From IMG/VR virus record IMGVR_UViG_3300037099_000186, positions 1-46,326 of that record: a DNA stretch of 46,326 nt; one strand, 5' to 3'. Numbering within the stretch: position 1 is the first letter of the stretch; every line of letters begins with the position of its first letter. Source of the DNA: a virus. The notes beneath the pieces are model-generated. The model worked only from the letters and a program-made list of their open reading frames with translations. It was not told the origin of the DNA and did no database searches. Of this stretch, positions 38,344-44,769 are shown in pieces. The translations under genes were made by a program, and so were the position numbers.

Positions 38344-38827
38344 CGCTGATGACAACCCTCATCTGGCAGTAACAAAATTTACCATTGACGTTAGATAGCA
38401 ACGAGTTCCAAGTCATCCTGTCGTCCACACACGCGTTGAATAACCCATCTGGCATCAACCAGGAATAGAACTCGTCTGTGATCGAGACGAGGACGGCGGG
38501 ATAAACATCGATTGCAATCCAACGATTCATTGGCCTTGACCAAAGACGCGTACCTTTATGAACGGGCTGAGAATCAGATTCATACATCCATTCAATCAAA
38601 TCACCTGGTTTCATCGAAGCACTCCGACACGTATCACCCACGCACGCGTGGAACAACCCATCCGGTGTCAGCCATATATAAAACTCATCTGTGATTGAAA
38701 TGAGAATGACGGGTTGAACACCAATAGGAACCCAACAATTCATCGGCGTTGACCATAGTTCGGCATCTTTACGAACTGGTCGAGAACCACGTTTATACAC
38801 CCATTTGATGAGGTCACCAGGTTTCAT
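38336..38827 (-). CDS. Array-family tandem fusion, cluster 3 copies C and D
   Basis: 163 residues containing two full cores in one frame. The first core (MKPGDLIKWVYKRGS to GLFHACVGD) runs through TCRSAS directly into the second (MKPGDLIEWMYESDS to GLFNACVDD). The first copy has lost its variable segment, the VVPR repeat and its stop. A ribosome site (CGGAGTGC) before the internal ATG at 38614 is kept, so the second half may also be made alone. The second copy ends in an unrelated tail (RMTWNSLLSNV to VVISDD). Confidence 0.72.
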   Translation of the reverse strand: MKPGDLIKWVYKRGSRPVRKDAELWSTPMNCWVPIGVQPVILISITDEFYIWLTPDGLFHACVGDTCRSASMKPGDLIEWMYESDSQPVHKGTRLWSRPMNRWIAIDVYPAVLVSITDEFYSWLMPDGLFNACVDDRMTWNSLLSNVNGKFCYCQMRVVISDD

Positions 38828-39090
38828 TGAAATTCCTCGATTGCACGTGGAACAACCATCAGGTCGCCTCGCGTGCCGCAAGCTCCAACGCCGTCATCCA
38901 CACTTGCATGGAACAATCCCTCGGGTGTCATCCACATATAGGACTCATTGGTAATAGAGACGAGGATGGCGGGATGAACACCGATTGGAATCCAACGATG
39001 CATCGGTGTCGACCATAGTTCGTCACCTTTGTTAGCGGGTTGATGAGAATCATATTTACATACCCATTCGATGAGGTCACTTGGCTTCAT
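38824..39090 (-). CDS. Array-family small protein, cluster 3 copy E (first of array)
   Basis: 88 residues from ATG 39090: MKPSDLIEWVCKYDS, WSTPMHRWIPIGVHP, VSITNESYMWMTPEGLFHA, SVDD. The variable segment is GVGACGTRGDLM, then VVPRAIEEFQ. Its tail encodes GAGGAA rather than GGAGAA before the next ATG. It is more diverged in the ITDEFY motif than other copies. Confidence 0.7.
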   Translation of the reverse strand: MKPSDLIEWVCKYDSHQPANKGDELWSTPMHRWIPIGVHPAILVSITNESYMWMTPEGLFHASVDDGVGACGTRGDLMVVPRAIEEFQ

Positions 39091-39104
39091 TGTTATTACC
39101 GGCA

Positions 39105-39395
39105 AAAAGGGTCACGAGATTCTCGTGTGACGTTGGAGATCGTGGAGGAATGACATGCATCGGAGGAAGTCCTGGATTTCACGTGACACCGGAGACGAGC
39201 GAATATGAGTCTGTTTGACTTCGAAAAGTTCTCGGGATTTTCGTGCGACGTTGGAGACGAATGAACGCGAGGCGGGTAAGTTTCTGGATTTCACGTGACA
39301 CTGGAGACGAATGAACAAGGGTCGGTTTGAATTCGAAAAGCTCCCGGGATTTTTATGCGACGGAACTAAGCGAACCACCTCGGGGTCCCTATACA
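39105..39395. repeat. Degenerate tandem repeats, about 50-60 bp units
   Basis: Five units alternate, each built on GGATTTCACGTGACACYGG followed by AGACGAATGAAC or close variants; clear copies of the ACGTGAC/TGCGAC box followed by GGAGA lie near 39125, 39180, 39230, 39296 and 39355. Longer similarity at about 115-bp spacing (39172 and 39287) shows a duplicated pair. No convincing gene covers the region. Confidence 0.65.
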
Positions 39396-39406
39396 AAGGT
39401 TGCCAT

Positions 39407-39511
39407 ACGGGCCACCCAGGCCCCCTGGCCCGTTAAGGCCCCTTTATAGGGCCCCGCCCCGTCCTTGCCGAGTGCCCCCTCAGCGCTCGGCCCGCTGATC
39501 TTATCAGATCA
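39407..39511 (-). terminator. Cluster of four GC-rich hairpins
   Basis: Inverted repeats: ACGGGCCA/TGGCCCGT (39407-39433), GGCCC/GGGCC (39437-39453), GCCGAGTG/CGCTCGGC (39467-39491, one G-T pair) and TGATCT/AGATCA (39496-39511). They follow the stop of the pentapeptide gene in its own reading direction, so a multi-hairpin terminator is likely. The block marks the border between the central operons and the right-hand region. Confidence 0.5.
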
Positions 39512-39521
39512 CTCAGTTCTT

Positions 39522-39869
39522 CTACATATCTTCTTCACCGCCAATCGGATCTACGTCGAGGAGCGCTCCTTCGAGGTTAATCTCTTCGAAGTTCGCTCCT
39601 CTGTAATCAGCTCCTCTGAGATCCGCATTTCTGAGGTTAGCCTTTCTGAGGTTCGCATTTATGAGGCTAGCATTTCTGAGATTGGCTCCTTCGAGGTTTT
39701 TCCCTTCGAAGTTTGCATAATCGAGGTCAGCACCTTCGAGGTTTTTCCCTCTGAGGTCAGCACCTTCGAGGTTAGCTAGTGCATTTGCCCTAAGGACGCC
39801 GTAGAATTCTTCACATGTGATGATTTGGTCAACGTTGTTATCAGTCGCTGTGGTGATTTGTGATTTCAT
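39522..39869 (-). CDS. Pentapeptide-repeat protein 1
   Basis: 115 residues from ATG 39869, chosen because the leader AAAAGGTTGAAACA matches leaders of neighbouring genes. About 14 A(D/N)LxX pentapeptides run from residue 34 to 100 (LANLEGADLRGKNLEGADL and on), predicting a right-handed quadrilateral beta-helix. Some such proteins mimic DNA and bind gyrase; others are structural. The N-terminal 30 residues are a polar cap. Confidence 0.85.
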   Translation of the reverse strand: MKSQITTATDNNVDQIITCEEFYGVLRANALANLEGADLRGKNLEGADLDYANFEGKNLEGANLRNASLINANLRKANLRNADLRGADYRGANFEEINLEGALLDVDPIGGEEDM

Positions 39870-39899
39870 TGTTTCAACCTTTTCCGACATTGTATGAAT

Positions 39900-39928
39900 A
39901 TCATACCACGTGGTTTCAGGGGTTACAC
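39900..39928 (-). promoter_or_regulatory. Phage promoter (GTGTAA-17-TATGAT)
   Basis: -35 GTGTAA, 17 bp, -10 TATGAT upstream of pentapeptide gene 1. Confidence 0.65.
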
Positions 39929-39978
39929 TGCGTTTACTCTTCGTTTACACCACGTAGGCTTCGCAGTGAGGCTGTTCC

Positions 39979-40200
39979 CTACTTCCACTCGCAGACCGTG
40001 ACGCTGCCGGTTCCCTGGTCCAGCTGCCTGCTGTAGCAACCGAAGGTGGTGACAGGAGACACGGGACGGAGCTGCTGCGCTTCGTGGGTGTTCCCCTTGA
40101 TCACGTCAATCGGCATCACCAGTTGGTTTCCGTGGGCTGAGGCCACCGTGGTTACAAACGCTGAGGTTGCAATGATCAGGCTGATGATAATGTTTTTCAT
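39979..40200 (-). CDS. Small secreted protein
   Basis: 73 residues. Signal peptide NIIISLIIATSAFVTTVASA, then HGNQ. The C-terminus (TTFGCYSRQLDQGTGSVTVC with EWK) has two Cys about 16 apart and resembles the end of the protein at 40612-40944. Probably a small disulfide-bonded periplasmic peptide. Leader AAAAAGGTTAAAACC before the ATG. Confidence 0.7.
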   Translation of the reverse strand: MKNIIISLIIATSAFVTTVASAHGNQLVMPIDVIKGNTHEAQQLRPVSPVTTFGCYSRQLDQGTGSVTVCEWK

Positions 40201-40232
40201 GGTTTTAACCTTTTTGGTTACCTTGTAAGAAT

Positions 40233-40261
40233 ATTATACAAGGTTGTTTAAGGCGTTACAC
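40233..40261 (-). promoter_or_regulatory. Phage promoter (GTGTAA-17-TATAAT)
   Basis: -35 GTGTAA, 17 bp, perfect -10 TATAAT, with the conserved TTCTTACAAGG just downstream. Drives the small secreted protein. Confidence 0.7.
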
Positions 40262-40281
40262 TGCGTTTACACCACGTTTGA

Positions 40282-40416
40282 TCAGTCAGACAGCTCTTGA
40301 ACGCTTCTGAACCATTCCTGAACGAGGCGGCGATCGATCGTCGATCCACTTGGGATCAGAAGCACGTTGTTCTCGAGGTCAGCGTTCTCGAGCAGCAACC
40401 TTCCTATTGGGCTCAT
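40282..40416 (-). CDS. Small hypothetical protein
   Basis: 44 residues (MSPIGRLLLENADLENN, then VLLIPSGSTIDRRLVQEWF). The ribosome site GGGAGAC lies 5 nt before ATG 40416, identical to that of the gene just upstream. It includes one pentapeptide-like ENADLEN. Probably the second gene of a two-gene transcript. Confidence 0.6.
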   Translation of the reverse strand: MSPIGRLLLENADLENNVLLIPSGSTIDRRLVQEWFRSVQELSD

Positions 40417-40436
40417 GTTTTGTCTCCCGGCGTTGG

Positions 40437-40538
40437 TCAACGACCGTTGAAGGATGCCACCATGAAGAACATGGGAAGGACAATGAGTGCGAAAGCGATC
40501 GCGGCGTTGGCGAAGTTCAGTGCGAATTTGGTTTTCAT
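40437..40538 (-). CDS. 33-residue membrane peptide
   Basis: MKTKFALNFANAAIAFALIV then LPMFFMVASFNGR: almost entirely one membrane helix. The GGGAGAC ribosome site and a strong promoter upstream support expression. The function is unknown. Confidence 0.55.
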   Translation of the reverse strand: MKTKFALNFANAAIAFALIVLPMFFMVASFNGR

Positions 40539-40572
40539 GTTGTCTCCCGGCGTTTTCCGACCTTGTAAGAAT

Positions 40573-40601
40573 ATCATAACAGGTTGATTTGTCAGATTCA
40601 C
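40573..40601 (-). promoter_or_regulatory. Phage promoter (GTGAAT-17-TATGAT)
   Basis: -35 GTGAAT, 17 bp, -10 TATGAT, conserved TTCTTACAAGG after it. Drives the 33- and 44-residue genes. Confidence 0.68.
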
Positions 40602-40611
40602 CGTGATGTTG

Positions 40612-40944
40612 TCAGCGAGCCTCGCAGCCGATGACGTGGGATCCGTAGGTGCCCATGTTCATCTCACGGGGTTCTGAACAGCTCCACACCTTTGCTGCCG
40701 GCGCCGCGGCGATCCGAACGACCGTGGGGGCAACCTTGGCCGTTGGTGTTGCCTTGGTGGAGGAGAGCGTGTTGATTGCATCGTCGCTGAATGATAGGAC
40801 CGAAGCGACCTGGACGGTGCGATCGATCTCTTGGAAGCGACGGTTGCTTGCAGACGCTGATCCGCGGGTTGAGAACTGTGAACCGGCAAGGATGCCGCAG
40901 ATTATCGTTAGTGCCGTTGTTACGACCACGATTTGCTTGATCAT
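40612..40944 (-). CDS. Secreted protein with C-terminal two-Cys motif
   Basis: 110 residues. A signal peptide (QIVVVTTALTIICGILAG), an Ala/Thr/Pro-rich middle (TPTAKVAPTVVRIAAAPAA) and a C-terminus KVWSCSEPREMNMGTYGSHV with IGCEAR that parallels the secreted protein at 39979-40200. ATG 40944 is 6 nt from the -10, so the message is predicted leaderless. Confidence 0.65.
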   Translation of the reverse strand: MIKQIVVVTTALTIICGILAGSQFSTRGSASASNRRFQEIDRTVQVASVLSFSDDAINTLSSTKATPTAKVAPTVVRIAAAPAAKVWSCSEPREMNMGTYGSHVIGCEAR

Positions 40945-40950
40945 GAGTAT

Positions 40951-40979
40951 ATAATATACCTTTGGAAAATTGGTTTCAC
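40951..40979 (-). promoter_or_regulatory. Phage promoter (GTGAAA-17-TATTAT)
   Basis: -35 GTGAAA, 17 bp, -10 TATTAT, 6 nt before ATG 40944. Confidence 0.6.
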
Positions 40980-40990
40980 CGCGTTGGCGT

Positions 40991-41021
40991 GAACCTGGCG
41001 GATGTGCAGTCCGCCAGGTTC
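40991..41021 (-). terminator. Perfect 12-bp hairpin
   Basis: GAACCTGGCGGA and TCCGCCAGGTTC flank a 7-nt loop, with no mismatch. It lies about 80 nt past the stop of pentapeptide gene 2 and just before the next promoter, the right place for a terminator, although no T-run follows. Confidence 0.55.
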
Positions 41022-41099
41022 AGGCAGAGAGAATTGCAGCGCTGGCCTGCTGATCTTAGGTTCTACTGATCTTTTTGCCGTTCAGTTGAGGTTTGCCGT

Positions 41100-41396
41100 C
41101 TACTCATAGAGGTCAGCATACCTGATGTCCTCCTCTTCGACGACCGCCTTTTCGAGGGCCCTTCCGAAGATGTGTGCCGATCTGAGATTCGATCCTCTAA
41201 AGTTTGTCCCTGTGAAGTCCGCCCCACTGAATTCAGCCGCTTCGAGGTATGCCTCTCTGAAGTCAGTCCCTTCGAGGTTTGTCCTAGCTAAGTTGGCACT
41301 ACCGAAGAGGGCCCCTCTGCAGTCCGCCCTTCTGAGGTCTGCACCTGGTTGAATGGGTGGATGCTTTGTCTGCAAAACTGTAACATAATCTGCCAT
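41100..41396 (-). CDS. Pentapeptide-repeat protein 2
   Basis: 98 residues from ATG 41396, with AAAAAGG upstream. Repeats from residue 20 (GADLRRADCRGALFGSANLA and on to SNLRSAHI) predict a short beta-helix. The acidic C-terminus EEEDIRYADLYE is not repetitive. It is less regular than the other pentapeptide proteins. Confidence 0.82.
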   Translation of the reverse strand: MADYVTVLQTKHPPIQPGADLRRADCRGALFGSANLARTNLEGTDFREAYLEAAEFSGADFTGTNFRGSNLRSAHIFGRALEKAVVEEEDIRYADLYE

Positions 41397-41451
41397 GGTT
41401 TTAACCTTTTTGGCTGTTTTTAAGTTAACCAATTGGTTAACTTGTAAGGCT

Positions 41452-41480
41452 ATACTAACAGGTTGTTTAATTGGTTACAC
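41452..41480 (-). promoter_or_regulatory. Phage promoter (GTGTAA-17-TAGTAT)
   Basis: -35 GTGTAA, 17 bp, -10 TAGTAT. The leader includes the palindrome GTTAACCAATTGGTTAAC. Confidence 0.65.
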
Positions 41481-41487
41481 AGCGTTG

Positions 41488-41661
41488 TTATCGGCTGCGT
41501 GAGACCATTCGTGGATCGATCACCGGTTGCCCGTTCGGAAGTAGGAACAGTATTGCCGTCGCTGCCTTCGTCTCCATCGTCCCAGTCGACCTGCCGTAGC
41601 CATTGCCGGGGAGGATAATCGGATGATTAATCTGCTTGGCGGTGGTAATTTGTGGTTTCAT
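41488..41661 (-). CDS. Small hypothetical protein
   Basis: 57 residues (MKPQITTAKQINHPIILPGN, then GYGRSTGTMETKAATAILFL). The N-terminus resembles that of pentapeptide gene 1 (MKSQITTA), so the leader and first codons may be a shared module. It follows AAAAAGG. No domain is recognised. Confidence 0.58.
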   Translation of the reverse strand: MKPQITTAKQINHPIILPGNGYGRSTGTMETKAATAILFLLPNGQPVIDPRMVSRSR

Positions 41662-41716
41662 AATATAACCTTTTTGGCTGTTTTTAAGTTAACCAATTTG
41701 GTTAACTTGTAAGGCT

Positions 41717-41745
41717 ATTATAACAGGTTGTTTTAAAGGTTAAAC
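41717..41745 (-). promoter_or_regulatory. Phage promoter (GTTTAA-17-TATAAT)
   Basis: -35 GTTTAA, 17 bp, perfect -10 TATAAT. The leader carries the near-palindrome AGTTAACCAAATTGGTTAAC, as in the promoter at 41452-41480. The remaining bases to 41839 hold nothing recognised. Confidence 0.62.
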
Positions 41746-41839
41746 CACGTTTAAGGTTTCGCCCTCAGATTCAATTATCATACATTACCAACCACGTCGC
41801 TCCACACGGTCGTAAGGAGGCCCGTTCCTGTAAACTACT

Positions 41840-42352
41840 TTACAGATCCGTGCTATGTTCAACGCGGGCGTGCTCTGGCGGGCACCCTAAAGAGAGCAGC
41901 AACCGGTGCACATAGTCTTCAGACCGGGTTTTGGTGACTTCGAAAGGTTCATGAGGCGATATTTGATGCACCTCAAAATCTAGAGCTGCTAGAGCTCTAG
42001 CACAAACTGTTACGCCAGTCCACACCGTGCATTCATCGTACTCATCATATTCCTTCCAGTACACTGCCTCCACGGCACGTAGTATTACAATACTGGCAAG
42101 GCGTTGGACTTTTGATCTGCCGATCGGACCAGGATCAGCCCTCGAGAACGAGCGTAGACGTGTGTCTAACACTGAAAGGTCGTCATCTTTATGATCGTTA
42201 CAACCCCAGAGACACAACTCTTTGAACGCTTGCAAGACTCCATCCACCTCCGGTTCTGCTGGTAGGTACAATGCAGCACGTGCCGCCAGGCCGTGCAAAA
42301 TATAAGGTACGTTTTTGCTGCGCATCTGGATGAGAGAGTCATATGAAGTCAT
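41840..42352 (-). CDS. Hypothetical protein
   Basis: 170 residues from ATG 42352. Mostly helical, with several Cys and acidic patches (DEYDECTVW, RSEDYVHRLLLSLGCPPEHA). No family is recognised. A GTG at 42370 is possible but lacks a ribosome site. Single gene behind its own promoter. Confidence 0.62.
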   Translation of the reverse strand: MTSYDSLIQMRSKNVPYILHGLAARAALYLPAEPEVDGVLQAFKELCLWGCNDHKDDDLSVLDTRLRSFSRADPGPIGRSKVQRLASIVILRAVEAVYWKEYDEYDECTVWTGVTVCARALAALDFEVHQISPHEPFEVTKTRSEDYVHRLLLSLGCPPEHARVEHSTDL

Positions 42353-42381
42353 GGTATGTGTTTTCCTCACTTTGTAAGAAT

Positions 42382-42410
42382 ATTATAACAGATTGTTTAA
42401 TTGGTTACAC
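42382..42410 (-). promoter_or_regulatory. Phage promoter (GTGTAA-17-TATAAT)
   Basis: -35 GTGTAA, 17 bp, perfect -10 TATAAT, then conserved ATTCTTACAA. Confidence 0.7.
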
Positions 42411-42424
42411 AGTGTTACACTGCG

Positions 42425-42598
42425 CTACGTGCGCGCACGCGCGCGCTCGATCACACCTTCTTCAAGGCGTTCCAAATACCATTTGTTGATGGCTTGACGA
42501 ACTTCCTGAACCATGTATTCATCAAACTTTTTGATGCGAAGCTCAACGACAGGTCTAAAGGTTAGAATCGGCGTTGGATAGATTGCGTCTTTGGCCAT
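42425..42598 (-). CDS. Small hypothetical protein
   Basis: 57 residues (MAKDAIYPTPILTFRPVVEL then RIKKFDEYMVQEVRQAINKW). The C-terminal half is helical and ends in an Arg/Ala run encoded by an alternating GC tract. It stands between two phage promoters, consistent with a single-gene transcript. Confidence 0.6.
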   Translation of the reverse strand: MAKDAIYPTPILTFRPVVELRIKKFDEYMVQEVRQAINKWYLERLEEGVIERARART

Positions 42599-42636
42599 GG
42601 ATTTGTACGTTTGGTGTTTTCCGACCTTGTAAGGTT

Positions 42637-42665
42637 ATCATATCATGTTGAATTGTCGGATTCAC
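42637..42665 (-). promoter_or_regulatory. Phage promoter (GTGAAT-17-TATGAT)
   Basis: -35 GTGAAT, 17 bp, -10 TATGAT, followed by TTACAAGG. Confidence 0.66.
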
Positions 42666-42914
42666 TCAATGACGTTCGCCTGAGGCATCAGTGTCCTCAA
42701 GGGGTCCCTTGACGCAGGTTATGCCTTCAACGCAATGCCTTGGCGTCTCAAAGGATGCAGTGTACGTGGGCCCGAGCGCGCGGATTCGATGCTGCGGGTT
42801 GTCAAAGCTGTCAAGGCTCTCGAGGTCAGCGTTCATGGACGTCGGTCGCCGAACGGCCGCGGCACAACCCGTGAGACAGACGAGAAACACAACCAATCTA
42901 TTGAGTGTCATCAT
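42666..42914 (-). CDS. Putative lipoprotein
   Basis: 82 residues. The signal TLNRLVVFLVCLTGC ends in a clear lipobox LTGC. The mature part is polar with two further Cys near the C-terminus (RHCVEGITCVKG). Two ATGs in a row at 42914 and 42911; the -10 element is only 6 nt away. Confidence 0.66.
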   Translation of the reverse strand: MMTLNRLVVFLVCLTGCAAAVRRPTSMNADLESLDSFDNPQHRIRALGPTYTASFETPRHCVEGITCVKGPLEDTDASGERH

Positions 42915-42920
42915 GAAGGT

Positions 42921-42949
42921 ATATTATCATGAAGACACGCTCGATTCAC
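42921..42949 (-). promoter_or_regulatory. Phage promoter (GTGAAT-17-TAATAT)
   Basis: -35 GTGAAT overlaps the stop of the next gene; 17 bp; -10 TAATAT; 6 nt to ATG 42914. Confidence 0.58.
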
Positions 42950-43446
42950 TTCGTAAGTGACAACCTGCACCCTGTCGCAATTCCGTTGATGACCACGAGG
43001 TATGCCAGCGCGATCGCTGCCAACCACGGAGTCTGGACGAGGACCATCGTTCCCTCGATCAGGGTCGTCCAACCCAGCGCCTTCCACTTGCTGTTGAACG
43101 CCTTGTCGCCCCAACCGAAGACGGTCAGCGCTGAGAACAGCATGCCTCCGAGTACGAGGTATGCTAGAGGCTGCAAGTACAGTTCCGTTGACGTGCTCAG
43201 TTCGTATCGAGCGACGGTGAACGTTGCGATCGGTGCGATGCTGCCGAGAAAGAACCCGAGGATCGTGGCCTTCCTTGCACTTGGCTTCATTGCCTCCCTG
43301 ACCTGCGAAACGATGCCGAGCTTCGATGGATCCTTCGACGTGCTCGCGCGCTCGCGTCGACGCTTATTCTTCGGTGCCGTCCAGAGCTCCGGCGTTGGAA
43401 CGACGAATGGGTTGTTTTGCAGAGCAACGTGTGATTTGCTGTTCAT
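42946..43446 (-). CDS. Multi-pass membrane protein
   Basis: 166 residues. A soluble basic N-terminus (APKNKRRRERAS), then about four membrane helices (ILGFFLGSIAPIATFTVA, LAYLVLGGMLFSALTVFGW, TLIEGTMVLVQTPW, LAAIALAYLVVING). No family is recognised; it may act at the host membrane. ATG 43446 is 6 nt from the -10, predicted leaderless. Confidence 0.66.
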   Translation of the reverse strand: MNSKSHVALQNNPFVVPTPELWTAPKNKRRRERASTSKDPSKLGIVSQVREAMKPSARKATILGFFLGSIAPIATFTVARYELSTSTELYLQPLAYLVLGGMLFSALTVFGWGDKAFNSKWKALGWTTLIEGTMVLVQTPWLAAIALAYLVVINGIATGCRLSLTK

Positions 43447-43452
43447 GGTGTT

Positions 43453-43481
43453 ATATTATCCCGTGGTCGTGATGGATTCAC
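43453..43481 (-). promoter_or_regulatory. Phage promoter (GTGAAT-17-TAATAT)
   Basis: -35 GTGAAT, 17 bp, -10 TAATAT, 6 nt to ATG 43446. Confidence 0.6.
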
Positions 43482-44294
43482 TTACGCTTTTATCAGCGTA
43501 TTGTTCTCCAACAACTTCCAACCTTTTGGCAAAAAGTTGTTTGAAACCAAGAAGCGTGCTCCGGTGAGGTCAGCACCTTCAAGGTACGCCTTTTCAAGGT
43601 TAGCCCATTCGAGGTTCGCCCATCTAAGGTTCGCCCTTTCGAGGTTCGCCCTTTCGAGGTTCGCCCTTCTGAGGTTCGCCCATCTGAGGTTCACGTCGGT
43701 GAGGTTCGCCCCTCTGAGGTTCGCCCCTCTGAGGTTCGCCCCTTCGAGGTTCGCCCCTTCGAGGTTCGCCTTTTCGAGGTTCGCCTTTTCGAGGTTCGCC
43801 CATCTAAGGTTCGCCCCTCTGAGGTTCGCCAATCTGAGGTTCACGTCGGTGAGGTTCGCCCCTCTGAGGTCAGCCTTTCTAAGGTCAGTCCCTACGAGGT
43901 TCGCATTTGGCAGAACGGCGATGATCCGGCCGACGACCTTGTCGATCTTTCCGCGGACGATGATGAACGGACCACCGACGAGGATCGGTTTGTCTTCGTT
44001 GACGATCATGCGCTGCACTCGTGCAGCGCACCTTTCCCTTATGACGTCTCGATCGACCCAGCAAGGCATCGTTTCTTCATCGATGTTGAGGTTCCACAAC
44101 GAGACATCTGCGATCTTCGATCCATCATCAGGCGGCGTGAACTCCACGCGGATCCAATCGCGGCCGCCTGCGCCCAAATGGCCTTCGTCCCGAAGGCCAT
44201 GAAGGGCGATGAGGTCCTCGTGGGAGTCGATTAGACTTGGATCGCAGAGAAGGTCGCCTTGCTTCGTCCAAATCGCTGACATGAATTCGCACAT
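43482..44294 (-). CDS. Pentapeptide-repeat protein 3
   Basis: 270 residues. An N-terminal domain of about 130 residues (including DWIRVEFTPPDDG and VDRDVIRERCAARVQRM) is followed by about 22 regular A-N-L-x-x/A-D-L-x-x pentapeptides (residues 130-245) and a short C-terminal cap ([11 protein letters not shown]). At DNA level the repeats are near-identical 15-mers (GAGGTTCGCCC...), partly arranged in longer blocks, so copy number can change easily. The last 95 bp are almost identical to the gene at the right edge. Confidence 0.87.
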   Translation of the reverse strand: MCEFMSAIWTKQGDLLCDPSLIDSHEDLIALHGLRDEGHLGAGGRDWIRVEFTPPDDGSKIADVSLWNLNIDEETMPCWVDRDVIRERCAARVQRMIVNEDKPILVGGPFIIVRGKIDKVVGRIIAVLPNANLVGTDLRKADLRGANLTDVNLRLANLRGANLRWANLEKANLEKANLEGANLEGANLRGANLRGANLTDVNLRWANLRRANLERANLERANLRWANLEWANLEKAYLEGADLTGARFLVSNNFLPKGWKLLENNTLIKA

Positions 44295-44321
44295 TTTGTG
44301 TTTTCCTCACCTTGTAAGAAT

Positions 44322-44350
44322 ATCATAACAGGTTGAATTGTCGGATTCAC
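44322..44350 (-). promoter_or_regulatory. Phage promoter (GTGAAT-17-TATGAT)
   Basis: -35 GTGAAT, 17 bp, -10 TATGAT, then TTCTTACAAGGTGAGG into pentapeptide gene 3. Confidence 0.68.
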
Positions 44351-44377
44351 CGGGATGTACTACTGTGCCGGTGGCGT

Positions 44378-44671
44378 TTACACTTCGCTTATACTACGTT
44401 CTGCCACCGAGGCTTCATCCGATTCAGGTTGAGTACCTGCGTTCTCGGCATCGCGCCGGGCCTTGAAGTTCGGCTTTGATGGATATTCGCCGTTCGCGTC
44501 GGGAAGTTGTATCTTCACGTAACCCGGTGCAGATCGCTTTCCCTCCTCAGGAATGTTCGCAATGCAGACGATCCGGATCGGTCCAAGGTTGAACGAGAAC
44601 GATATCGTCTCGGTTCCAACGCCGGTCTCGCGGACGTGACAAGTAACATTGATCTGCTTCTGGCTATTCAT
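44378..44671 (-). CDS. Hypothetical protein
   Basis: 97 residues: a beta-rich first half (INVTCHVRETGVG, ISFSFNLGPIRIVCIANIP) and a polar disordered second half. The 5' leader of about 60 nt is longer than usual here and holds a 5-bp hairpin (GACCC/GGGTC, 44698-44712) between promoter and start. No family is recognised. Confidence 0.6.
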   Translation of the reverse strand: MNSQKQINVTCHVRETGVGTETISFSFNLGPIRIVCIANIPEEGKRSAPGYVKIQLPDANGEYPSKPNFKARRDAENAGTQPESDEASVAERSISEV

Positions 44672-44739
44672 GATTGAACTCTCTTTCTTTGCGTAATGAC
44701 CCTAAGTGGGTCTCAATGATGTTTCCTGGTGACTTGATT

Positions 44740-44769
44740 AGTGTATCACGGTGTGATGCTGAGGTTCAC
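44740..44769 (-). promoter_or_regulatory. Phage promoter (GTGAAC-18-TACACT)
   Basis: -35 GTGAAC, 18 bp, -10 TACACT, overlapping the stop of the next gene. Drives the 97-residue gene through a longer leader. Confidence 0.5.

Noticed and set aside
1-39100. Apparent excess of AACGTT and ACGTT strings in the central region
   Set aside because: It can be explained by frequent GTT, AAC, ACG and CGT codons; without counts against a codon-shuffled background it cannot be called significant.
39112-39396. Minus-strand 94-residue frame
   Set aside because: It runs across degenerate tandem repeats, has no family resemblance and no ribosome site; the repeats explain the open frame better.
43501-44202. 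Plus-strand 233-residue frame rich in FAPLRF repeats
   Set aside because: It is the antisense shadow of the pentapeptide repeats, which themselves have a clear fold, promoter and homologous copies.
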